5,262 bases of DNA from JBIOJM01 sp044450785 (GTDB lineage: Bacteria > Planctomycetota > Planctomycetia > Isosphaerales > Isosphaeraceae): contig JBIOJM010000504.1 of NCBI GenBank assembly GCA_044450785.1, positions 1-5,262 of the forward strand. Reading direction: 5' to 3'. The position numbers and the translations under genes are program-made. Numbering within the stretch: the first letter of the stretch is position 1; each line of letters begins with the position of its first letter. Shown in pieces: positions 1 to 5,205 of the stretch. Under the pieces are notes generated by a model that was given only the letters and a program-made list of their open reading frames with translations, was not told the DNA's origin and ran no database searches.

Positions 1-85
1 GGCTTCCGCTTCAACTTCATGAGAATTCAACCTCACCTAAGAAAGCATCCTCCGCTTGTCGCCATGAGTTGCATTCGTAGGGCAG

Positions 86-91
86 TATAAA
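86..91 (+). promoter_or_regulatory. Possible -10 box for rpiA
   Basis: TATAAA at 86-91 (within GTATAAAAA) stands out in a GC-rich context upstream of rpiA. No -35 hexamer sits at the right distance: TTGCAT at 69-74 is only 11 bases away and TTGTCG at 56-61 is 24 away. If used, the leader would be about 180 bases and contain the 131-170 stem-loop. Confidence 0.25.
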
Positions 92-130
92 AACGATGAG
101 AAGGCAATCTCGACGTCCGAGGGGGCTGTC

Positions 131-170
131 CTCACCCCCCCTGGCCCCCCCTTCGCAAGAGGGGGAAAGG
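131..170. repeat. C-run/G-run stem-loop, probable dispersed intergenic repeat
   Basis: CTCACC plus two C-runs, then a hairpin: CCCCCCCTT (145-153), loop CGC, AAGAGGGGG (157-165), pairing except for one C-A mismatch. On the minus strand it translates to peptides like PPLAKGGPGGV, the familiar false protein made by dispersed CCCCTT-GCAAGGGG intergenic repeats in many bacteria. Only one copy lies in the window, so the dispersed nature is inferred. Confidence 0.55.
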
Positions 171-227
171 GATCGCGGTGCTCGCGGGGGTTGCGCAACA
201 AATCGCGGACGAACGCCTCTCCGCGGC

Positions 228-284
228 ATGAGCAAGTTTTCATCACTCCAGTGCCGGTCTCGCTATGGAATCATTTCTCAGTGA
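228..284 (+). other. Possible 18-codon ORF coupled to rpiA
   Basis: ATG 228 opens an 18-codon frame (MSKFSSLQCRSRYGIISQ) ending at TGA 282-284. Its stop shares GTGA with the rpiA start at 281, the classic layout for translational coupling, and rpiA itself lacks a strong ribosome-binding site. The short ORF also has no clear Shine-Dalgarno, and the same frame is open further upstream, so it may be chance. Confidence 0.25.
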
Positions 285-1003
285 CAGCAGACACCGATCT
301 CCCCAAGCTTCGCGCTGCGCTCGCCGCGGCGGCCCTCGTTGAGAGCGGGATGGTCGTCGGGCTTGGATCGGGCTCAACGTCGGCCCTGATGGTCCGTCGT
401 CTCGGCGAGCGTATCGAACGTGAGGGCCTGAAGATCATCGCCGTTGCGACCAGCGTGGTAACCGCTGAGCTGGCCCGCGGCCTGAATATCCCCCTCCGCG
501 AGCTGGACGACGTCGACGCGCTGGACATCAGCCTCGACGGCGCTGACGAGATCGATCCCCAGTTCCGGATGATCAAGGGTCGAGGAGGCGCTCTCTTGCG
601 CGAGAAGATCGTGGCCTGCGCCTCCAACCACCGCGTCACTGTGATCACGGCCGACAAGCGGGTCGACCGCCTGGGCATGACCGCTCCCATCCCGGTGGAG
701 GTCAGCGCGCTCGGCGTGAAGCACACCGAGCGCCGGCTCCAACAACTTGGGGCCGCCACGACAATCCGCCGCCGTGGGGACGGCTCATCCTACTGGACCG
801 ACGGCGGCAACGAGATCATCGATTGCCGCTTTGCCGCCATCGAGGACCCCGGCGCACTCGATTGCCGGCTCCAACGGATCGCCGGCGTGCTCGAGACCGG
901 TCTCTTCATCGATCTCTGCGATACGTTGATCGTCGGCACCAGCGATGGCGTCGAACAGATTGAAACGCCGATGCGCCATTTCAGTGCCCAAGCCGGGACT
1001 TGA
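281..1003 (+). CDS. rpiA: Ribose-5-phosphate isomerase A
   Basis: Interconverts ribose 5-phosphate and ribulose 5-phosphate in the non-oxidative pentose-phosphate pathway; cytosolic. The 240-residue product shows the RpiA signatures in order: phosphate-binding GLGSGST (27-33), DGADE (86-90), KGRGGALLREK (99-109), ADKRVD (124-129) and TDGGN near residue 170. Lys99, Glu108 (catalytic base) and Lys126 match E. coli Lys94, Glu103 and Lys121 by spacing. The frame stays open back to a TTG at 191. GTG 281 was chosen because it puts the N-terminus level with E. coli RpiA (219 aa), and residues encoded before it look unlike the family; GTG 251 is the other in-frame option. No strong Shine-Dalgarno precedes 281. 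The GTG overlaps the TGA of a short upstream ORF. The 3' end overlaps the convergent deoC by 23 bp. Function is very secure; the start is moderately so. Confidence 0.96.
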   Translation: MTADTDLPKLRAALAAAALVESGMVVGLGSGSTSALMVRRLGERIEREGLKIIAVATSVVTAELARGLNIPLRELDDVDALDISLDGADEIDPQFRMIKGRGGALLREKIVACASNHRVTVITADKRVDRLGMTAPIPVEVSALGVKHTERRLQQLGAATTIRRRGDGSSYWTDGGNEIIDCRFAAIEDPGALDCRLQRIAGVLETGLFIDLCDTLIVGTSDGVEQIETPMRHFSAQAGT

Positions 1004-1670
1004 GCTCATCGAGGATCTCGGCGGTTCGGGACGCCCCAATGCGATCGCAACCCAGCTCGGCAACCTCGATCATGGACTCCAGGGTGCGAATGCCTCCGGC
1101 GGCCTTGAGCTTGACCTGGGGAGGCGCAAACCGCCGCATCAAGCGAAGGTCGCCGAGCGTGGCACCTCCCGTGCCATAGCCCGTCGATGTCTTGACGTAA
1201 TCAGCGCCTGAGTCGCCGCAGGTCCGGCAAAGTCGCATCTTTTGTTCGTCATTCAAGTAACAGTTTTCAAAGATCACCTTGACAATCGCTCCGCCGTCAT
1301 GAGCCGCTCGAGTCACGGCGGCGATATCGGCAGTGACCGCGTCCCACTCTCCGCCGATCGCTTGACCGATGTTGATGACCATGTCGAGCTCGGTTGCCCC
1401 GCCGGCCATGACCTGCCGGGCTTCGAGGACCTTCACCGCCGTGGCGTGACCGCCGTGCGGGAATCCGATGGTCGTTCCGACGGCCACTGCCGACCCTTGC
1501 AGGATTCGAGCGGCCAGCGCCACGGCGTAGGGCTTGATGCAGACGCTGGCAACGCCGTACCGGGCCGCGAGCCGGCACCCCTCCTCGAGCTCCGCGCGAG
1601 TGAGCGCCGGGCCCAGCAGCGAATGGTCGATCCGCCTGGCAATCGCGTCGTAGGTCAGGTCGAAATTCAC
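981..1670 (-). CDS. deoC: Deoxyribose-phosphate aldolase (DERA)
   Basis: Cleaves 2-deoxyribose 5-phosphate to glyceraldehyde 3-phosphate and acetaldehyde in deoxynucleoside catabolism; cytosolic class I aldolase with a TIM barrel. In the 229-residue product, Lys160 in VKTSTGYG is the Schiff-base lysine, Lys189 in VKLKAAGGIR is the second active-site lysine (E. coli Lys201), and Asp96 in ELDMVINIG matches E. coli Asp102. The GFPHGGH stretch (69-75) is a variant of the usual FPLG motif. The length fits the short bacterial/archaeal DeoC type (about 220 aa). The frame is open to 2318, but the upstream part is antisense-frame noise over the membrane-protein gene. GTG 1670 was chosen because GGAG lies 10 bases upstream; GTG 1712 is an alternative. 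It is the last gene of the minus-strand cluster, 80 bases after the membrane-protein gene, and converges on rpiA. Confidence 0.95.
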   Translation of the reverse strand: MNFDLTYDAIARRIDHSLLGPALTRAELEEGCRLAARYGVASVCIKPYAVALAARILQGSAVAVGTTIGFPHGGHATAVKVLEARQVMAGGATELDMVINIGQAIGGEWDAVTADIAAVTRAAHDGGAIVKVIFENCYLNDEQKMRLCRTCGDSGADYVKTSTGYGTGGATLGDLRLMRRFAPPQVKLKAAGGIRTLESMIEVAELGCDRIGASRTAEILDELKSRLGH

Positions 1671-1680
1671 GGGTGATCTG

Positions 1681-1684
1681 CTCC
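1681..1684 (-). promoter_or_regulatory. Shine-Dalgarno of deoC
   Basis: GGAG on the minus strand, 10 bases before the GTG at 1670. It decides the deoC start, because the alternative GTG at 1712 would place this motif inside the coding sequence. Confidence 0.5.
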
Positions 1685-1750
1685 AAGGGGTCGATTCGTG
1701 ATCGGTCGTCACGATGGTTTGAGCGTCTGGCGATGGTTCGAGCCGGTGGC

Positions 1751-3022
1751 TCAGGCGGAAGGATAAAGAGACGGACGCTTCGCGCGTCGCTGGTGTAAGG
1801 GCGCCGCCGGTCTTCGGATCGCCAAAGTAGGACGGAACATCATCGCAATCGCCAGCGGGAGGTAGAGCATGACCAGTGTGCCCCCCTTGTCGAGATACCA
1901 GAACTGGCTGGCGACGAGCAACGCAGCCGACAGGGCGATCAGCTCGGCCAGGTTCTTGTCGGCCGGCCAGAACATGGTGAAGAGCACGAGGGCCAGGTAG
2001 GCGATCAGGACCGGAAAACGAAAGGCGGAGTCGATGCTCATCCAGAAGCTGCCGGTCGCTCTCGGCTCGAACTGCGGCAACAGACCGACCTCGTCGATGC
2101 TCCGGGCGCCCAGGTCGCGAGCCCAGTTCGCGAGCTCGGGAACAAAGTGGCCCAGGAGGGCGCAGCCAATCACCACTCCGACCGCCACACCTGTGAACCT
2201 CACCGCGCCTCGCCCCCGGTAAAATCCGCACCAGAGTGCGATCAATCCCAGGCAAGCAGGGATCCATCCGGCCGCCAACCCGATCAGCGCTCCCGCCAGG
2301 ACAGGTCGGAGGTGCCACAACACAGCGGCGGCGATCAGCGCCGCGGGGATGAGCTGGCCGCTATCCACGAGCGCCATCCGCGTGTAAGGGAGCAACAGAT
2401 AACAGGCGGCCATCGCCATGCCGGTGAGCGGCCGTTCGAAGTGCCGCCAGCCGATTGCGATCAAGCTGAAGACCAGCCCCAGATGCGCCAGGCTCGCGAG
2501 CGCGCGTGACACGATCACCTGCGGTTGTTGTCGCTTGAGCGACGGCGGGAGCAAGGCGGTCATCTGCTGTACGGCCGCGTTGTGATCGCCCGGCGCGGCC
2601 GACGACCGGTCCTCGCGCCCGGACGGCTCGGCGGGGTTCCGCGCCGCTCCGTCTCCGACGGGAAGACTGACCGTTTCGGTAAGGAGTAGTCCCAGCACTC
2701 CGACCGAGAGACACAACAGCCCCGAAAAATTCAGATTCGGTTCCAGGAGCGGACGGCGGGCCAGTCCCAGGTCGAGCAGGCACCTCACCAGCCACAACCC
2801 CGACCCGAGAAAGAGCCAGATATAGGCACTCCAGGGGTGATGACCCCGGTTGCCCACGATCAGCATCATCCCGGGCGCCAGCACGAAAAGAAGCAGCAGG
2901 TCGAGGTTCCGTACGCTCCAGAAACGGCTGAACTTGAAGAACAGGGTGACACACAAAAACAGCGACACGAAGAGCCAGACTTCCGGACTCAGACCAAGAT
3001 CGGTCACCAGCGAACCGTTCAC
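1751..3022 (-). CDS. Multi-pass membrane protein of unknown function
   Basis: I do not recognise this 423-residue protein with certainty. It has about 10-11 hydrophobic segments, roughly at residues 14-30, 40-57, 67-85, 99-117, 173-191, 200-236 (one or two), 241-266, 274-292, 334-352, 357-374 and 382-397. A polar, Ala/Pro/Arg-rich loop (about 118-170) splits an N-terminal four-helix part from the rest, and the C-terminus is basic (RRP..QRRAKRP), probably cytoplasmic. There is no obvious cleavable signal peptide. The architecture and the LLLPYTRMALVDSGQ stretch (210-223) recall GT-C/GT87-type polyprenyl-sugar glycosyltransferases (DUF2029), but I see no clear acidic catalytic motif in the first loop, so this is only a suggestion. 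The start is GTG 3022 with GAGG 5 bases upstream. It begins 10 bases after the rnc stop, so it is probably cotranscribed. The gene is certain; its role is open. Confidence 0.85.
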   Translation of the reverse strand: MNGSLVTDLGLSPEVWLFVSLFLCVTLFFKFSRFWSVRNLDLLLLFVLAPGMMLIVGNRGHHPWSAYIWLFLGSGLWLVRCLLDLGLARRPLLEPNLNFSGLLCLSVGVLGLLLTETVSLPVGDGAARNPAEPSGREDRSSAAPGDHNAAVQQMTALLPPSLKRQQPQVIVSRALASLAHLGLVFSLIAIGWRHFERPLTGMAMAACYLLLPYTRMALVDSGQLIPAALIAAAVLWHLRPVLAGALIGLAAGWIPACLGLIALWCGFYRGRGAVRFTGVAVGVVIGCALLGHFVPELANWARDLGARSIDEVGLLPQFEPRATGSFWMSIDSAFRFPVLIAYLALVLFTMFWPADKNLAELIALSAALLVASQFWYLDKGGTLVMLYLPLAIAMMFRPTLAIRRPAAPLHQRRAKRPSLYPSA

Positions 3023-3027
3023 GGCAG

Positions 3028-3031
3028 CCTC
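3028..3031 (-). promoter_or_regulatory. Shine-Dalgarno of the membrane-protein gene
   Basis: GAGG on the minus strand, 5 bases before the GTG at 3022, in the 10-base gap after the rnc stop codon. It supports the non-ATG start. Confidence 0.5.
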
Positions 3032-3032
3032 G

Positions 3033-3758
3033 TCAGTGCGACTCGAAGGGGAGAGGTTCGCCGGTAAGCTGGCAGAGCGCGTTCATCGCGGCCCGCTGCT
3101 CGGCTTCCTTCTTCGTGGAGCCCCAGGCTGGGGCATAACGCCGCTCGCCGATCCGCGCCGAAATCTTGAAGCACTTCGAATGATCCGGGCCCTTTTCATC
3201 GAGCAGAAGATAGGTCGGCGTCGCTCCAAAGTCGCGCTGCGCGACTTGTTGCAGGTTGCTCTTGTAATTCAGGCCACCCTGACCGTCGACCGCCGCGTCA
3301 ATCTCGGGCTCAATGTGAGGCACGATGAATTGCCGGGCGGCCCCGATCCCACCGTCCAGATAAATCGCCCCGATCAGACTCTCGAACACGTCGGCCAGCA
3401 CCGAGGAAGGGGTCGGCCCGTGCGTCCCCATCCCCTTGCCGAGGACGAGAAACTCGTCGATACCCAGCTTTTCGGAAATCTTGGCGCAGGTGCGCCACGA
3501 TACGACGATCGACTTGATCTTGGTCAGGTCCCCCTCGAGATAGTCCGGGAACTTCCGAAACAACATTTCACAGACGATCGCACCCAGGATCGCATCCCCC
3601 AGAAACTCGAGTCGCTCATTGGAGGCGAGTCGGTGGTCGGCCCCTGACGCATGCCTCAGGGCTTCTTCGAGGAGAGTCAAGTTCTTGAATCGATAGCCGA
3701 TCAGCTCCTCACAGCCGGCAGACGGCTGCGAGTCGTCCCGATGAATCGTTGGGGGCAT
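3033..3758 (-). CDS. rnc: Ribonuclease III
   Basis: Double-strand-specific endoribonuclease that processes rRNA precursors and structured mRNAs; acts as a cytosolic homodimer. The 241-residue product has the RNase III signature NERLEFLGD (47-55), with metal and catalytic positions Glu48, Glu51, Asp55, Asp123 and Glu126 matching E. coli Glu38, Glu41, Asp45, Asp114 and Glu117. A double-stranded-RNA-binding domain follows (about 164-230), running from NYKSNLQQ to the KKEAEQRAA helix. E. coli RNase III is 226 aa; the excess here is mostly a polar N-terminal extension of about 15 residues. ATG 3758 was chosen over the in-frame GTG 3794 (253 aa) because the extra residues look non-conserved; neither start has a clear Shine-Dalgarno. 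It lies 48 bases after the trpF stop and 10 before the membrane-protein gene. The function is secure; the start is less so. Confidence 0.96.
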   Translation of the reverse strand: MPPTIHRDDSQPSAGCEELIGYRFKNLTLLEEALRHASGADHRLASNERLEFLGDAILGAIVCEMLFRKFPDYLEGDLTKIKSIVVSWRTCAKISEKLGIDEFLVLGKGMGTHGPTPSSVLADVFESLIGAIYLDGGIGAARQFIVPHIEPEIDAAVDGQGGLNYKSNLQQVAQRDFGATPTYLLLDEKGPDHSKCFKISARIGERRYAPAWGSTKKEAEQRAAMNALCQLTGEPLPFESH

Positions 3759-3805
3759 GGCCGCACCAAGAAGGCACTGAAGGAGTTGCGACACAGAAAT
3801 GATAG

Positions 3806-3832
3806 GCTATAGGCCTTGGTGATGCTTGTCAA
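3806..3832 (-). promoter_or_regulatory. Possible internal promoter for rnc
   Basis: On the minus strand TTGACA (3832-3827) lies within the last codons of trpF, followed after 15 bases by TATAGC (3811-3806), which includes the trpF stop. A second AT-rich hexamer, TATCAT, sits at 3804-3799 but is 22 bases away, too far for sigma70. If used, transcription would begin near 3800, about 40 bases before ATG 3758, which would favour that start over GTG 3794. The -35 is perfect, but the spacer is short and the -10 imperfect. Confidence 0.3.
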
Positions 3833-4487
3833 CCTTCTCGGGAAGCTCGACGCTGCGTGCCGCGCGAATGAAGGCGGCGACTCGTTCGAGGTCCTTTCGT
3901 CCTGGTGCTCTTTCGACTCCGCCGGCGACGTCGACCATCCAGGGTCGGACTCGGGCGACTCGCTCGGCGACGTTCTGGGGGGTGAGACCGCCGGCCAGGA
4001 TCAGGCGGTGCAGGGGGGGGATGCAATCGAGGACGTCGTCGGCGATGGTCTTGCCGGTACCTCCGGGTCGGCCCGCGGCATAGGCATCGATCAGGACCGC
4101 ATCGGGGAGGCGGCCGGCCGCCCGAGCTCGGGCGAGATAGTCGGTCACTCCACTCCAGGCCGAGGCCCCATCCGGGCGAAATGCCCGGATGATCTGGAGG
4201 TGGTCGAGCGCAAGCAGGTCTTCCGGTGGTTCACGTCCGTGCAACTGGACAATCCCCAGGCCGAGTCGATCCGCGACCTCCGCCACCTCGGCAGCGGGCC
4301 GGTCGACAAAGACACCGACAGCGGATGCGGAGGCCGGCAGCGCGGCGATGATCTCTCCAGCTTCCCTTGGCTGGACGTGACGCGGCGATCCCGGATGAAA
4401 GTTAAGGCCGATCCAATCCGCGCCGGCCAAGGCGCAAGCCAACGCTTCATCGATGCGCGTCAAACCGCAGATCTTTACGCGGACCAC
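3807..4487 (-). CDS. trpF: Phosphoribosylanthranilate isomerase
   Basis: Catalyses the Amadori rearrangement of N-(5'-phosphoribosyl)anthranilate to CdRP in tryptophan biosynthesis; cytosolic TIM-barrel enzyme. In the 226-residue product the N-terminal VRVKICGLTR carries the catalytic Cys7, and Asp134 in VLIDAYAAGRPGGTGKT is the catalytic acid. GGTGKT (142-147) and LAGGLTPQNV form phosphate-binding and barrel motifs, and VQLHG (80-84) is typical of the family. The C-terminal DVAGGVERAPGRKD differs slightly from the usual DVSSGVE, with Gly replacing the second Ser. The frame is open to TTG 4544, but GTG 4487 matches the family N-terminus (M-x-VKICG); neither start has a clear Shine-Dalgarno. 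It is a monofunctional form with no other trp gene in the window. It lies 95 bases after trxA. An eight-C run within the gene (4013-4020) leaves the frame intact. Confidence 0.95.
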   Translation of the reverse strand: MVRVKICGLTRIDEALACALAGADWIGLNFHPGSPRHVQPREAGEIIAALPASASAVGVFVDRPAAEVAEVADRLGLGIVQLHGREPPEDLLALDHLQIIRAFRPDGASAWSGVTDYLARARAAGRLPDAVLIDAYAAGRPGGTGKTIADDVLDCIPPLHRLILAGGLTPQNVAERVARVRPWMVDVAGGVERAPGRKDLERVAAFIRAARSVELPEKVDKHHQGL

Positions 4488-4582
4488 GGGCTGGGATACT
4501 CGGAGGTTCTTCGCAATCGCGCAACGAGAGAAGAGAATCGACAACAGAGCAGCCGGCTTGGTGTTTCGTCGCAGCGCTCGGG

Positions 4583-4915
4583 TCAGGAGACTCCGAGCTT
4601 GGCCAACGACGCCCTGTACTCTTTCTCCGATCGGACACCGACCAATTTGTCTTGCTCTTTACCGTCGTGGAAGATCACTACGGAGGGAATGGCCATTATG
4701 CCCATCTGAGCTGGGATATCTTGGTTCTCGTCGGTGTTGAACTTGCCGACCTTGACCTTTCCTTCGTAGTCGCCCGCCAGCTTCTCGATGGTGGGAGAGA
4801 GCGAACGGCAGGGACCACACCAAGGGGCCCAGAAATCGACCACCACCGGAATCGGAGAATCGAGCACTTCCGACTTCCAGTTTGCGTCGGTGAACTCCTT
4901 CAAGCTACCGGCCAT
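4583..4915 (-). CDS. trxA: Thioredoxin
   Basis: Small cytosolic dithiol-disulfide oxidoreductase that passes electrons from thioredoxin reductase to ribonucleotide reductase, peroxiredoxins and other targets. The 110-residue product has the classic WCGPC active site (32-36), the buried Asp27 (E. coli Asp26) and the cis-proline Pro77 in AIPSVVIF. Its length and spacing match E. coli TrxA (109 aa) throughout. There is no signal peptide or membrane anchor, so it is a cytosolic thioredoxin rather than a secreted or cytochrome-maturation type. The start is ATG 4915, with TGAGG 7 bases upstream. It is the first gene of the minus-strand cluster and lies about 80 bases downstream of a near-consensus promoter. 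Some bacteria carry several thioredoxin genes, so the symbol may need a paralogue number. Confidence 0.96.
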   Translation of the reverse strand: MAGSLKEFTDANWKSEVLDSPIPVVVDFWAPWCGPCRSLSPTIEKLAGDYEGKVKVGKFNTDENQDIPAQMGIMAIPSVVIFHDGKEQDKLVGVRSEKEYRASLAKLGVS

Positions 4916-4994
4916 GCGAATGCCTCATCGAGCTGCGAAAGTCGAAGAAAGATCGAAACTTAACGCGAATCGAGATCATCGACGGCGACCTCAT
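4905..4994 (-). other. Possible 29-codon leader ORF before trxA
   Basis: An ATG at 4994 opens a 29-codon frame (MRSPSMISIRVK... ending ...RHSHGR) that stops with TAG at 4907-4905, inside trxA in another frame, overlapping its start by 11 bases. The ATG lies only about 2-6 bases from the transcription start predicted from the 5003-5030 promoter, so it would be translated as a nearly leaderless message. No family is recognised. It may be chance: the product is Arg/Ser-rich and no ribosome-binding site could fit. Confidence 0.2.
4923..4927 (-). promoter_or_regulatory. Shine-Dalgarno of trxA
   Basis: TGAGG on the minus strand, 7 bases before ATG 4915. It is one of the better ribosome-binding sites in the window. 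Confidence 0.55.
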
Positions 4995-5002
4995 GTTCCT
5001 GC

Positions 5003-5030
5003 ATTATATGGTAGGCCGGGACTGAGTCAA
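5003..5030 (-). promoter_or_regulatory. Sigma70-type promoter upstream of trxA
   Basis: On the minus strand TTGACT (5030-5025) and a perfect TATAAT (5008-5003) are separated by 16 bases. The predicted transcription start is around 4996-5000, giving an untranslated leader of about 80 bases before trxA. It is the best promoter match seen in this GC-rich window and is correctly placed to drive trxA and possibly trpF, rnc, the membrane-protein gene and deoC. Confidence 0.7.
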
Positions 5031-5053
5031 CCAGTGTGAAATCTGGGACGAGG

Positions 5054-5072
5054 GCCGGCCGGGTGGGCCGGC
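5054..5072. repeat. GC-rich inverted repeat
   Basis: GCCGGCC (5054-5060), a 5-base loop, then GGCCGGC (5066-5072): a perfect 7-bp stem. No T-run follows on either strand, so it is not a standard intrinsic terminator. It lies about 24 bases upstream of the trxA -35 box. In GC-rich DNA it could be chance. Confidence 0.4.
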
Positions 5073-5164
5073 GGCTCAACCGGGCCAAGCGCCTTGGGAT
5101 TAGAACGGGTTGCGGGCGATGCAGGGTGACGCGACCGCGGCGGTTGATCGGGCCGCCCTAATGG

Positions 5165-5187
5165 CCTGTCAATCTTCGATTGACGGG
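5165..5187. repeat. Inverted repeat GTCAATC-TTC-GATTGAC
   Basis: Perfect 7-bp arms (5168-5174 and 5178-5184) flank a 3-base loop. Two more C-G pairs and one T-G wobble extend the stem to 10 bp (5165-5187). It is AT-richer than its surroundings. No T-run follows on either strand, so it could be an RNA hairpin, a terminator lacking a U-tract or an operator; the sequence does not decide. Confidence 0.5.
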
Positions 5188-5205
5188 TTGACGAGCGGCT
5201 CGAAC

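Noticed and set aside
17..246. Minus-strand open frames of about 70 codons at the left end
   Set aside because: They translate the C-run/G-run repeat (PLAKGG-like false peptide) and show no family features.
732..876. Repeated GCCGGCTCCAAC at 732-743 and 865-876
   Set aside because: Both copies lie inside rpiA, encode Arg-Leu-Gln in conserved coding context, and are best explained by similar codon use.
1671..2318. Long N-terminal extension of the deoC frame (216 extra residues)
   Set aside because: It mostly overlaps the membrane-protein gene in another frame, is Arg/Gly/Pro-rich noise, and DeoC proteins do not need it; a Shine-Dalgarno supports GTG 1670.
2850..3647. 265-codon plus-strand open frame
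   Set aside because: Lies antisense to rnc and the start of the membrane-protein gene, both well supported; no recognisable domain. Long antisense frames are common in GC-rich DNA.
3816..4709. 297-codon plus-strand open frame
   Set aside because: Antisense to trpF and trxA, whose catalytic motifs are clear. The translation shows no family features.
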